Part shown: in pieces, positions 22,834-32,661 of the stretch
Position numbering within the stretch: the first letter of the stretch is position 1
Layout of the letters: every line of letters starts with the position of its first letter
NCBI GenBank assembly: GCA_036346405.1
Contig: CM070562.1
Span: forward strand, 67,236,195-67,300,194
Length of the DNA stretch: 64,000 bases
Direction: 5' to 3'
From: Phyllostachys edulis
Lineage: Eukaryota; Streptophyta; Magnoliopsida; Poales; Poaceae
Program-made: the position numbers and the translations under genes
Notes under the pieces: model-generated
What the model was told of the DNA's origin: nothing
The model's input: only the letters and a program-made list of their open reading frames with translations
Databases searched by the model: none

Positions 22834-25080
22834 ATGGCAGGAGAGTGGAACGAGGAGAACTGGTTCGATTTGGCCGATTACGCAAATATCAACGTGGATG
22901 TCGGCTTCAACTACGAGCCAAGTATTGTTTTATCCGATGGTAATATCGCCATCAGAGATCATTCATCAGATCTAGGAGACCATACCACCGATAGAGTTGA
23001 GGAAGGATCCTTATCCCCCACAACGTTACGTCCAATTGAGGGACCAGTTTCCTCAGAGGACAAGGGTCAATCCGACTATAATCAGGACTGTATCAAGGCA
23101 GGCTCAGAGCATAATGAGGGTTCTCCCTCTAAATATTCAAGCCTGTCCAAGATAGTCCGACCTAGCACGGCAAGTCCTGGAAGCCATCATTCCGGAGCTT
23201 CATCAACATCTAGTGGTCATCTCTCTCCGGTTAGCTCTACACAGGATGGGGTCAAGCATGCTTTTCCTGCGAGTTCGACCATCCCCTCGCAGGGCTCACC
23301 CGTGGACGGAGACGGTTATAACCCGGAATTCTCCTTCCTGGAGGGGCTTGCTCCAAGTCGCCAGACGGTGTCTTTCGATTACTCCTCAAGCGAGGAGGCC
23401 TCAAGCGCATGTGAAGATCATCAACGGGAGGTTTTCATCCTTCCCTCGGATAATGATCACTCTCTTAGAGACAGGACTGAGAATGCTCCTCGACGATCAC
23501 ACACTGTGACCCCTTGTGGCAATGGCAAGAACACCTCCGGTGATGAACATGGTCAACACTTTGATGAGCGTGAGGGAGATCCTCGAAATAATCACACTCC
23601 ATTGAGGCAAACTTGAGGATCAGATATGGACGATCCTGAGACAACCCAGTAGAGAAGAATTGCGGCTTAGAGATATCTGCCTGGGTGCGTCCAGTATCAG
23701 TAGGAGGAAACTCAAGAACTCCAACGCATCAATGATCTGCTCGAGAACCCATATCGAGAAGTTGCCCGAATGTCCAGCTACGACCTCTTCGCCGAAGAGA
23801 TCGCACAAAGGCTTCGAAGCACAATGGCCAGACTCGAGCATCCTCACCGGCATCATCCCAGAAGTCGTAGCAGTATGACTCTATCAGCTACTAGTCGTTC
23901 GAACAACTCACCACATGGAGATCAGCGCGACAACAGGTTACGTCTTTCTCCTAACCTTAACTCTAGTAGGAGAAGAGTTCTTCGAACGCCTGATGATCAA
24001 TAAGCTCCTAGGAGAGGTGATCGTTCACTACTCCAGCCTAGAAATCTACAACATCAGATAGAATATGAGGAGTATTTCCCTCGTAAGGTTGAGACCTACC
24101 ACAGGTCGGTTCCATCCACAATCGGGTATCGTCGTGTATGATCACCTGGTGATATCGACCCTTCTTTTCTGCAAAGAAGGCATCAAGAATTCATTACCGC
24201 GTGGCGGGCATTCTCACCCGACCTCCAAGCAGTTCGCTGGCCGCCTCGGTTTCGACCAGTGAACATGGAGATGTTTGATGGATCTCAAAATCCCATCGAA
24301 TTCCTTCAGATCTACACGACCGCTATCTGAGCAGCAGGAGAAGGAGAGAATGTAATAACAAATTACCTTCCTACTGTGTTCGAGGGATCTGCTCGATCGT
24401 GGTTGTTCAATCAACCACTCGAGTTGATCTATTCATGCCAACACCTCTGCGACCTGCTACTGACCAATTTTTAGGGCACCTACCATCATCTTGGGAAGGA
24501 GGTCGACCTACACATGATGAGACAAAACAACCACGAGACTCTACTCCAGTTCATCCGACGTTTCATCAGGTTCAAAATTACATACCTGAAGTTTCTTATT
24601 CTTCTATCATCAGAGCTTTTAAGCAGAGAGTCCGTAGTAGAAGGATCACGGAGGATATCGCTTCAAATCCTCCTGCTACAGTCGCTGAACTCTTCGAGAT
24701 GGCCAATCGATATGCTATTGCTGCTGAAGCAGTTGAGTGAAATAAAACCATCGATCGAGATGACAAAAATCCTCAAGAAGCAGGCAAAAGTAGCAAAAAG
24801 AAAGATAAGAAGGCTAAGAAATCCAAGAACAAAGCGAAGGGTCAAAAGCCTCAAGCCAATAGTTCTAAGGAAGTCTTGGTCGTAAGCGATAAGAAGCCTC
24901 AAGACTCCAAGCCATACTTCGATCGAGGTAATGATAAACGGCCCGAAAGGAATAACAACAAGTTTAGGTGGTGCCCTTTCCATAAAAAGGAAGGACATGA
25001 CATTCGTAACTACCGAGTTTTTCAACGAAAACTTGAGGACTATTACAACGACAAGGACCACTTCCTACCCTCGAGCAGGT
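22834..25080 (+). pseudogene. Tat1 gag (amino part open, remainder broken)
   Basis: The first frame opens with MAGEWNEENWFDLADYANIN at 22834 and runs 260 codons to 23616. It is acidic and serine-rich with no domain of its own, and matches the start of the Tat3 gag (MASPMDYEENSFDLDNYARL). After further stops the Gag core appears at about 24220-24730 (WPPRFRPVNMEMFDGSQNPI, EFLQIYTTAI, EGSARSW, TVAELFEMANRYAIAAEAVE). A Lys-rich tract and a zinc-knuckle-like WCPFHKKEGHDIRNYRVF (about 24967-25020) follow. Stops at about 23617, 24001, 24328 and 24738 break the frame. Gag is the particle-forming protein; this copy is decayed. Confidence 0.85.
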
Positions 25081-25330
25081 AGGGCAAACGAGTGGTCGTA
25101 AGCAGTTGGACGATGATAAGGAGATGCCATTCCAAGATCCTGAGCATACCATCGAGAATATCCATGGAGGATCATCGGCATATGAGTTAAAACGATAGCT
25201 TAAGACTGTCAAACATGAGGTAAACTCCATTGACCCAACTCTTGTCAATAAATTGCCGAAGTGGTCGAAAGCCACCATCTCTTTCGAAAAGAGAGACTGT
25301 CTGATCCCTTCTACTCGACCAGGTCGGTTT
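25081..25330 (+). pseudogene. Tat1 gag-pol junction remnant
   Basis: The frame with KATISFEKRDCLIPSTRPGR (about 25270-25322) corresponds to the stretch just before the protease in Tat2 (about 11165-11220). At about 25330 the similarity ends, exactly where the antisense gene begins, so protease, RT, RNase H and integrase were removed between here and the antisense gene. Confidence 0.7.
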
Positions 25331-27431
25331 TCGTGGTCGCAGTCACTTCGGCAACAATGGCTTCTTCCACCACATGGACGGTGGACGACCCTTCGACCAC
25401 CGCCACTGCCATTCCTCTGACTGCCGGAGAAATAGCAGTGGGTTCCTCGATAGGAACATCTTTGAGGATTGGAGGAGTCGAGCTAAGATTACAAAAGAAA
25501 AACACGTAAAATTGTAGAAAGCAAAAGGTAAATGATGTTCTTACACTTTTGTCTTTTTACATACCTTCGTTTCCTGGACTTGATCTTGAATCCAGAAGAA
25601 ACCTTCCCTAAAGAAGATTTCTTCGACTTCTTCTCTTCGACCACGTCTGGTCGAAACTCAAGTTGAGGAATGGGGTCAGCCATTACCACGTCTGGTCGTG
25701 GGTCTTGAGCGAGAACTACCGCTCCTTGGACCTCCTGACTCTCCGGATGGCCGAGACCTGTCTCGGCCACCCTAAGATCAAAACTTCCCTTGACCATAGG
25801 CCCTGCTGGCACAGCAGTTTCCTTCACAAAAGACATAAGACTCTTACAGTTCACCTTTTCTAGTTGCTTGACAAAGCCATACGAGGCAGAAACTGCGAAA
25901 GTCTTATTATCATAGTAGAAGGGTACATTGGTCTTAGGAGCTTTTCTCTCTTCGACCGCCTTGGCTTTCTCTACAGCAGCCATATTTGCAGCGAATTTCT
26001 CAAAAGGTCAGATCGAAGCAGCCGAACTCAAGCTTAGCCCTTTTTGGTCGACAGTCTTTACAAGTCGATGCTTTTGGCCGGAGGAGCCTTGACTTGCTCC
26101 GCCTCCATGCTAACGATCATCAATTCGACCTCTTCATCGTCTTGACGGTCTTCTGCGCCTACTTTCTGCAAAAATCAGAAAAAGAAATATTACTAAGTGG
26201 TCGTAAGTCCTTCTACAACTAGCACCTGGTCGTAAGTTTTTCTACGGCAATCCTCTGGTCGTAAGTTCTCTTATGACCAGTACCTAATCGTAGGTTTTTC
26301 TACGACAATCCTCTGATCGTAAGTCATCCTATGACTAGTACCTAGCGTAAGTTTTCTACGACAATCCTCTGGTCGTAAGTCCTGCTACGACCAATACCTG
26401 GTCGTAAGTTTTTCTACGACAATCCTCTAATCATAAGTTCTCCTACGACTAGAACCTAGTCGTAAGTTTTTCTACGACTATAAGATCCTAAAGATGAAAT
26501 CAATCTTCGATTACCTTTAGGCATTCCATCTTACCCTCTACGAACAAGGCCGCTAGGATTTGAGGAGCCAGGGATTTCTCACAAACGAGCTTGACTCCAG
26601 CATCGATTTGCGCTTGTGAGAGATCTGCAGGAGTGAATAAACTTTTAATAGCCAAGTTCAAATCAATAGAAAGAGAGCTAAGTTGAAAATTTACTTACCT
26701 TTCTCGTAATCTCTGGTCGGGTCTTTTGGCCCTGACTACCTACACATGGGATGAACTCTTTTCTTTAGAGGGCTAATACGGGGCGTGATGAAATTCTTCA
26801 CCACATGCTATCCGGTGAGCCCCTCTTTCTTCAAGTCTTTGATGGCTTGAATGTAAGGGGCGATCCGGTCAAGATCCTTGGGAGTCGAATCCTAGAAAGA
26901 AATCTTATCGGCAGCATTTCCAGCGAAAGAAAGGCTGTCTTCACTGGTCGTCTCTCAGCAGAACCATCTCTTCTTCCACCCCGGTCATAATGACTGGGTG
27001 AACATCTGAATGTACTCCTTCGATTTTCCATCATGGAGCTTTAGACCACAGTTACTAGCGATTCCCACTATTCTGGTCATCCCATAGAAATACTGGAATA
27101 GCTCCAAGTCGGTCGGAATTCCCAGGTAGGCCTCACACAAGTATACGAACACACCTAACATCGTGATGGAATTGGGAACGAGATTCACCAACTCCACCCC
27201 GAAGTGTTCAAATACAAGTGTGAGGAAAGGGTGAGCAGACAATCGCAGGCCACACTCACAGTGCGCCTGGAAGATGGGAATCTGCCCAATCTTCCCTAAC
27301 GGCCAATGTTACCCAATAGCCTCAATCCACTTTACAAACTCTTTGTTCAGGATCTTCTCGGCAGCGACCAAAGCATTCATCTTGGCCGCATCCATCTCCG
27401 ATTCTGCCCACTGGGAAGCGGTTCTGGCCAT
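25311..27431 (-). pseudogene. Antisense spliced gene of Tat1, four exons, Transposase_28-like region
   Basis: On the minus strand an ATG at 27431 starts MARTASQWAESEMDAAKMNA. Exons: 27431-26699, 26624-26515, 26165-25565 and 25482-25311. Introns of 74, 349 and 82 bp have GT at 26698, 26514 and 25564 and AG ends at 26625, 26166 and 25483. Phases 1, 0 and 2 match on both sides of each junction. Exon 1 encodes SAHPFLTLVFEHFGVELVNL, then PNSITM and FVYLCEAYLGI, resembling the 'putative gypsy type transposon' domain (Transposase_28, PF04195) seen in grass retroelements. Exons 3-4 are acidic and Lys-rich. About six in-frame stops lie in exon 1 and one frameshift in exon 3 (near 26055), so this copy is dead. 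Function unknown; Tat elements are known to carry antisense ORFs. A TATA-like box lies upstream at 27571-27580. Confidence 0.78.
26166..26514 (-). repeat. Intron 2 of the antisense gene, filled with hairpin repeats
   Basis: Between TAAAG|GTAATCG and TTTTTGCAG the intron contains about nine units of roughly 30 bp, each of the form TGGTCGTAAGTTTTTCTACG followed by ACAATCC. GTCGTAAG and CTACGAC pair as a small stem in every unit. The same words build arrays in both Tat1 LTRs. Confidence 0.8.
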
Positions 27432-27570
27432 CTTTCTCAAGAGAGGGAGATTTGGATTTGAAAATGTCTCTAGAGGTTGTACGACTTGGTTGGCGGCGGA
27501 GAATGAAAGAGCTTGATAAACAGTTGGAATGATTGGGGAAAAGTAAGAATCCTAGAATCACACCCACGAT

Positions 27571-27580
27571 AAGTTTTTAT
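27571..27580 (-). promoter_or_regulatory. Putative TATA box of the antisense gene
   Basis: On the minus strand GGTTATAAAAAC lies about 140 bp upstream of the ATG at 27431. A second AT-rich site, CTATATAACTC, is at about 27594-27604. Placement fits a plant core promoter with a short leader, but it is sequence inference only. Confidence 0.45.
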
Positions 27581-27804
27581 AACCGCACACTTGAGTTATA
27601 TAGACGTGGCAACCCAACAGTTACCACCTCTTCGGGAACCGCTCCAACAGACAGGTCTATGAGAGTCGATTGAGATTCTTTAATTTGTCTGTTCAAGAAA
27701 ACCGAGTCTGTCTTTACACCTCAAGCAAAATTACCTTCTTGACCAAGTTTATTTCTGGTCAAATAAAATATAAGTCAGAAAGGTTTTACTTCCGATTAAC
27801 CGTA

Positions 27805-27965
27805 TTACGACCACTTTGTAGTCGTAAGATTTTCCATGACCACCTTGTAGTCATAAGATTTCCTACAACCTTCTTGACCAAGTTTATTTCTCGTCAAATT
27901 AAATACCGGTCGAAAACTCTTTTCTTCGACCACTGTTCTACGATCACCTTTTGGCCGTAAGATCA
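27805..27965. repeat. Additional hairpin repeat array upstream of the Tat1 3' LTR
   Basis: Degenerate copies of the CGACCACTTTGTAGTCGTAAG unit and a repeated TTCTTGACCAAGTTTATTTC segment (27736 and 27870) lie between the start of the antisense gene and the 3' LTR. Confidence 0.6.
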
Positions 27966-28002
27966 ACTATGGCTCCTTTCCAAGTAAGTTACTTTCACTT
28001 GA

Positions 28003-28017
28003 AGCTGGGGGGCTAGA
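28003..28017 (+). promoter_or_regulatory. Tat1 polypurine tract
   Basis: GCTGGGGGGCTAGA sits directly before the 3' LTR start TGATGAGG, as in Tat2. Confidence 0.75.
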
Positions 28018-28811
28018 TGATGAGGATCTAATAATTCTCATTTAATTATTTATCTATAATTCTTATTATGGATAATAATACCATCATATGATTCTTGAGT
28101 ATACCCCTTAATGTTCATAAGGGAGAAGCTGGAGTCGTATGACCTTCTACGATTACCGCGTGGTCATAAGTTCTTCTACGACCACCCATAGTCGTAAGTC
28201 CTTCTACGACTACATCATGGTCGTGAGTTCTTCTACGACCACCACGTGGTCGTATGTTCTTCTACGACCATCATATAGTCGTAAGTCCTTCTACGACTAG
28301 GTCAGCTACGACCACCCTATAATTGATTGAGCTTGCAGACAAGTAGGCACAATTGATTAGGGCATCTAAACAGTTAGTATACGCTGTTATTCTCTGGAAT
28401 AATTGCACGATTAAACTCTCTATCCTGATGATAACCGTCTGGCGACATGGAGACGTTACCACTCCAGCAATAATCTCCAGTAACTGCTTCATCATCTGAA
28501 GCGTTGAGGCGCCCTTTGGACTAGAAAAACCACCGCCCACTTCGAGCACTATATAAAGGGCGGAATCAGCAGACGGTAGAGGGGTGGAAAGAAAGGGCGC
28601 AATCAGGAGCACAAGAAATTAGACTTTGGTCTTTTTCTTGATCTGTAACTAGCATACTCAATATAGCCACACAGGAGTAGGGTTGTTATTCTCTCCGGAG
28701 AAAGTCTGAACCTGTATAAAATCCATGTGTCATTCTCTCTGCGTGATTTGAGTCTTGAAGACCCCCCAAATCAAACAATCATTACGTAAAATCGGTTCTA
28801 AAACACCGACA
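28018..28811 (+). repeat. Tat1 3' LTR
   Basis: 794 bp, collinear with the 5' LTR over its whole length including the hairpin array (about 28135-28315), TATATAAA at 28550 and the end CACCGACA. It abuts the TSD copy CTATC. Confidence 0.92.
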
Positions 28812-29985
28812 CTATCTATTTCACATTTCGATTTCGTGTTTTGTTCTTTGTGTGTCCAAAATCGATCATTCTTTGTCAACTCCGGCCGCCACCTTTCTTC
28901 GCTGATTGCACCTTCTCCGGTGGCCTCCGCCGCGCATGGACACTACCATCAGGATCACCGTGCGACGTTCGATGTCATGCCACACCTCCCTTAGCCGGAA
29001 CGCCCCCGTAGCGCATTGTCGCTGGACAACCCGCCGCCGCCACTGCATATTGCCTTGTCGCCAGCCTATGACACCTAGACCCCACCTTGTCAGCACTGTT
29101 GCATGGATCTAATCCACCATGCACCGTAGACCCAACTCTGTGGACATGGTATTTGGACCAATGGCCCACATGTCATTCTCTTTGACCTCTCTAGAATTAA
29201 TTTAATTCTTGAAAAATTATTTTATCTTATTGGTCCTACATGTCACTCTCTCTACCTTATTTCTGGAATTATTTTAATTCTAGAAACTCATAAATATCAG
29301 TAGATCCCACATGTCATACACTCAGCCATTTTCTAATATTTTGCGGAATAGAATATTCTAAGAATATTCTGTGGACCCCAATTATCAGTTTCTCTCTCTC
29401 TCTCTCTTTTCTTTTTCATCATTTTATGTGAATTTCAATCTTCCGAGAGCTCGTTCTTTCTCATACGAACTCCGATTGAACCCATTCAAGTTTCTAAATT
29501 CATTATCTACCTTCTAGTATCATTCAATTTAAAGTTGGAGTTTATTTGATTTGTCTTTGTGAATTTTTTTTGTTTTGCATTTTCTTTCTCGATTAGACGT
29601 CGAAGTCCCATAATCTTCCGAATGAGCTGAAGGTCAAGGAAGTAGAAGATCGAAAATAAAATAAGATCATCATTGCTATAGCAAGGCAAGTTGTACCTTT
29701 GATCATGTTGAACCCAGTTTTCCAAAATTACTTTGATTCAATTATTGCATTCTATTTTTAGTATTTAATTAAATGCTTTGGGTTTAGTTATTAATCCAAA
29801 TTGATTATATCCACCTTGCCTATCATATCGTCGTGATATTTTGTCACCCTAGTTTGGTTAATTATTAGTTGGTATTATCATAGCACTAACGTGGGTTGGT
29901 TAGACGAATAGAATCGCTTAGCCATGCTACGAGTCACACATATCATTTGAACCATCAATTATTGCTGTCAGTGGTTGAACCATCA
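28812..29985 (+). mobile_element. Tekay-like gypsy LTR continued (duplication copy 2, right part)
   Basis: Resumes with CTATCTATTTCACATTTCG and follows copy 1 to TATCCACCTTGCC (about 29820). It then goes beyond copy 1 with TATCATATCGTCGTGATATT and GCTACGAGTCACACATATC before meeting Harbinger sequence near 29985. An internal stretch present in copy 1 (about 20055-20340) is deleted here around 29062. The 3' end is truncated. Confidence 0.7.
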
Positions 29986-30214
29986 ATGCCACTTGATGAG
30001 GTCATCTACAAATAATAACAATGATCAGTAACAAAGAACATGACATCATAACATGATTTAAGTGGTAACACATGATCACACATTAGAAGGTAACAATAAT
30101 ACAAGTACGACATAACTGAATAGTTTCAACTCCATTGTGTAATCATCACTGCTCAATAAGTTATGAACAACATTAATGAATAGTTCACAAATTAAAAAAG
30201 ACAACAAAATAGTT

Positions 30215-31140
30215 CTAATCCTTGTTCATCTTGAGATCAAACATCCTCCAAAGCCAATTAATCTTGCCTTCATTGGTATTCATAGTGACAAGCACTTCTC
30301 GATTTTCTAGTTTAGTAAAGAGCCTTGTTGTAATGAAGTGTTCATCACTTCCTTCTGCTACCCCAGCTTGGATAGCTATATCTATAACATCCGCTATGGA
30401 TGGACCAATTTGAATAGGGTTGTTAGCCATAATATCCAACATACGCTTGAAATCCCTAGCTATGAGATTTTTCTTATTCTTTGGGCTAGGATTAATACTA
30501 GCAACCCTATGCTTCATAGCGACCTTCAGTTTCATGAGGATGACCTCATCGGTTTCCGCATCGGTGGCTGCGTCTTCCTCGCCATCCTCCAAACCATCAA
30601 CGTCCACAACTGTATGGTCTTCTTGTGTAGACTCACTCGGGATGTCTGAAGTGTTACCCGTGACATGAGCCTTGTCAAACATACGGTCCATATTAGCTAG
30701 GTTCTTAGGTGGTCCATCACAAAAATGTTTTGGATATTGCTGAAAATAAAAAAAAATGATTGAAGCTAGCGTAAATTAAAATATGATATTATAAATAGAA
30801 ATAAATAGATATTTCTCCAATGACTACCTTGTGCTCCTTCCATCAAGCATCAAATGCAGCTATAGTTCCTTTTTGATGATCCCAAACTAGCTCAGTTACT
30901 TTTTGTTTTAAATCGTTCTACAAATTGTATTCTTTCTTCAATGCTTTCTAGTGATTTTTGAGTTGTTTTTTTCGTGTTTTTCCCCATGTCATTTCAAAGA
31001 ACTTCTTCTGTGGGATTTTGTGGCTAGCGGAATTCAAACATCCCAATGGTCTATTCCCAGCACCAACTTCCTTGGCACAAATCTGACAAAATGTTTTGTT
31101 GCCAAATGTATCCCAATTTGCCTTGCTGGTAGAAACTAGT
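30215..31140 (-). pseudogene. Harbinger Myb/SANT-like DNA-binding protein, two exons
   Basis: Exon 1 begins near 31140 (MELVSTSKANWDTF) and continues with GKTRKKQLKNH, ALKKEYNL and KVTELVWDHQKGTIAAFDAW, the trihelix-type Myb/SANT-like fold (Myb_DNA-bind_3) of Harbinger ORF1 proteins. The donor GTAGTCATTG at 30827 and acceptor TTTTCAG at 30740 bound an 88-bp intron with frame continuity (KEHK joins QYPKHF). Exon 2 runs to the stop at 30215 with an acidic segment and FKRMLDIMANNPIQIGPSIA. In-frame stops and a frameshift in exon 1 (for example within LKNH*KALKK and DA*WKEHK) make it a pseudogene. The protein normally helps the DDE transposase bind and enter the nucleus. Confidence 0.8.
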
Positions 31141-32040
31141 TCCATCTAAACAATTTATAAGATGATTTATAAATTTTTTAGGGCATAAGGAAATGGTGTG
31201 CAAAACTAACATTGTAACTTGTAACAGAACAATAGTTAAAGTTCTGGAGGTTTTGTTTTCAGAAGATGGAGTATATTGTTCAAGTTTGCATCATTCTGCA
31301 GCACAAAACAACAACAAAAAAGTCTACAAATAAATGACACTGGCCAATATACAACTATTTAATCAGTGATTTAGCAACAACTAGCCACACATTAAGTTTG
31401 GTACAACTGTAACACAAGTTAAGTACTATGACGATGCTTGTGCGGTTGTGCCCCAGCTTGTTACCTTATGGGCCTCCAAGCGTAGGGCTGCTAGTATTAA
31501 TCCTAGCCCAAAGCATGGCATGATGAATATGATGCTGAAGCATGCAATTCATTCTTATTCTAGTGCAAACTCAAATCTAGGGATTGAGCTTGCAGTAGGC
31601 TTGCAGCATGTAGATCAAGTACTGAGTTATGTTGGATGGTTGTCTTCAATCTTTCTTATTGTGTCATAAAATCAAATCTAGAAATTGAGTATGTTATATG
31701 CTTGCAGCATGTAAATCAACTATTCAGTTGGGTTAGATGTTATGATTTTCTCTTCAATCTTCATAAATAACTTCTAGTTCGGTGATCCTTATTATGAGGT
31801 GACTTGAAAGAACAGATCCTCCAACTTGCTGGGCTTGCTTGTCATGAAGAAGAGGTACGTTGTTGTTTGGAAACAGCTTGGTGGTAAAGATTCAGTGTGT
31901 CCTTATTGTTCTGTTATTTAATCGCAGTTTCTTTGATACTATTCGTGACATTTGTATGACAAGAAAAATCACGGACAGAGCTACAATTACGTCTTAGGTA
32001 CAAAAAAAATGGAGTCAACTTGATCTAGCAGTTTGGATAT
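31140..32040. other. Harbinger 5' non-coding region
   Basis: AT-rich DNA upstream of the Myb-like ORF, collinear with 18105-18785 of the broken copy except for an extra 185 bp (31730-31905) found only here. No coding sequence recognised. Confidence 0.55.
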
Positions 32041-32310
32041 GTGGATTATGGGGCCTGGCGGAAGTCGAGGGTGCACGACACCGTCGGTCGGAGGTTGAGG
32101 GAGGATGGTGGCCGACGGAGGTCGAGGGATTCCGGTGGAAGTTGAGGGAGGACGGCAGCGTCAGGCGGAGGTCAAGGGAGGAGAGCGGAGTCGAGGGAGG
32201 CCGGCGGAGGTCGATGGCGTCAGGCGGAGTTGTGGTGGCGTCAGGCGGAGGTCAAGGGAGGCTGTCGAAGGTCGAGGTAGATGGCGTCGGGCACGAGGGA
32301 GATGATGCCG
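32040..32310. repeat. GC-rich minisatellite (GGCGGAGGTCGAGGGAGG type)
   Basis: About ten imperfect copies of a 20-30 bp unit such as GGCGGAGGTCAAGGGAGGC and CGGCGGAGGTCGATGGCGTC lie inside otherwise AT-rich Harbinger DNA. Open frames here are Pro/Arg-rich shadows of the repeat. Confidence 0.7.
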
Positions 32311-32661
32311 GGTGTGGGAAGGGCAGCGGCCTTGGGGATGCCGAGCCGTAATGGCTTGGAGGCGAGTCAAGTGCGGGGCCGAGAGGGGAGCAAAAACGGG
32401 TAGGGAAGTTGCGATAGAACCCTTGTATACTTGATACGATTCAATGCGGGTAATTTCTTCAAAGTTTAGTGGCAATGGTCTACTCCATCTCACAAAATCC
32501 AAAAAAAAAAACGCATCTCTAACAAGGTTTATTATATGGGTGGCTTAAACTTTTCTCAAAAGCCTGGTATAAAAGTCACTTCCTATATTTAGGCTTTGAC
32601 TTTTTTTACATTTGAGCCAAAGAAAAAAAAGACCTAAACAAACAGGCGGCTATATGCAAGT

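Larger units (their letters stand above)
21969..28811 (+). mobile_element. Tat-type gypsy element Tat1, two LTRs, TSD CTATC, non-autonomous
   Basis: LTRs at 21969-22764 and 28018-28811 start TGACGAGG/TGATGAGG and end AAACACCGACA, flanked by perfect repeats CTATC (21964-21968 and 28812-28816). A primer-binding-like TTGGCACCGACCGTGGGGA follows the 5' LTR, and a GGGGGG polypurine tract precedes the 3' LTR. The interior has gag and the first residues of protease on the plus strand. RT, RNase H and integrase are then missing, and a spliced gene lies on the antisense strand. This layout fits Tat-lineage elements that have extra antisense ORFs. It would need proteins from a relative to move. Confidence 0.9.
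29990..32660 (-). mobile_element. PIF/Harbinger element, Myb-ORF half
   Basis: Carries the second Harbinger gene (Myb/SANT-like) on the minus strand and, at 32636-32657, the inverted end AAGACCTAAACAAACAGGC matching the left end at 16202. The transposase half is not here. Together with 16202-17621 it may once have been a single element split by the gypsy LTR now at 17622-29985. Confidence 0.6.
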
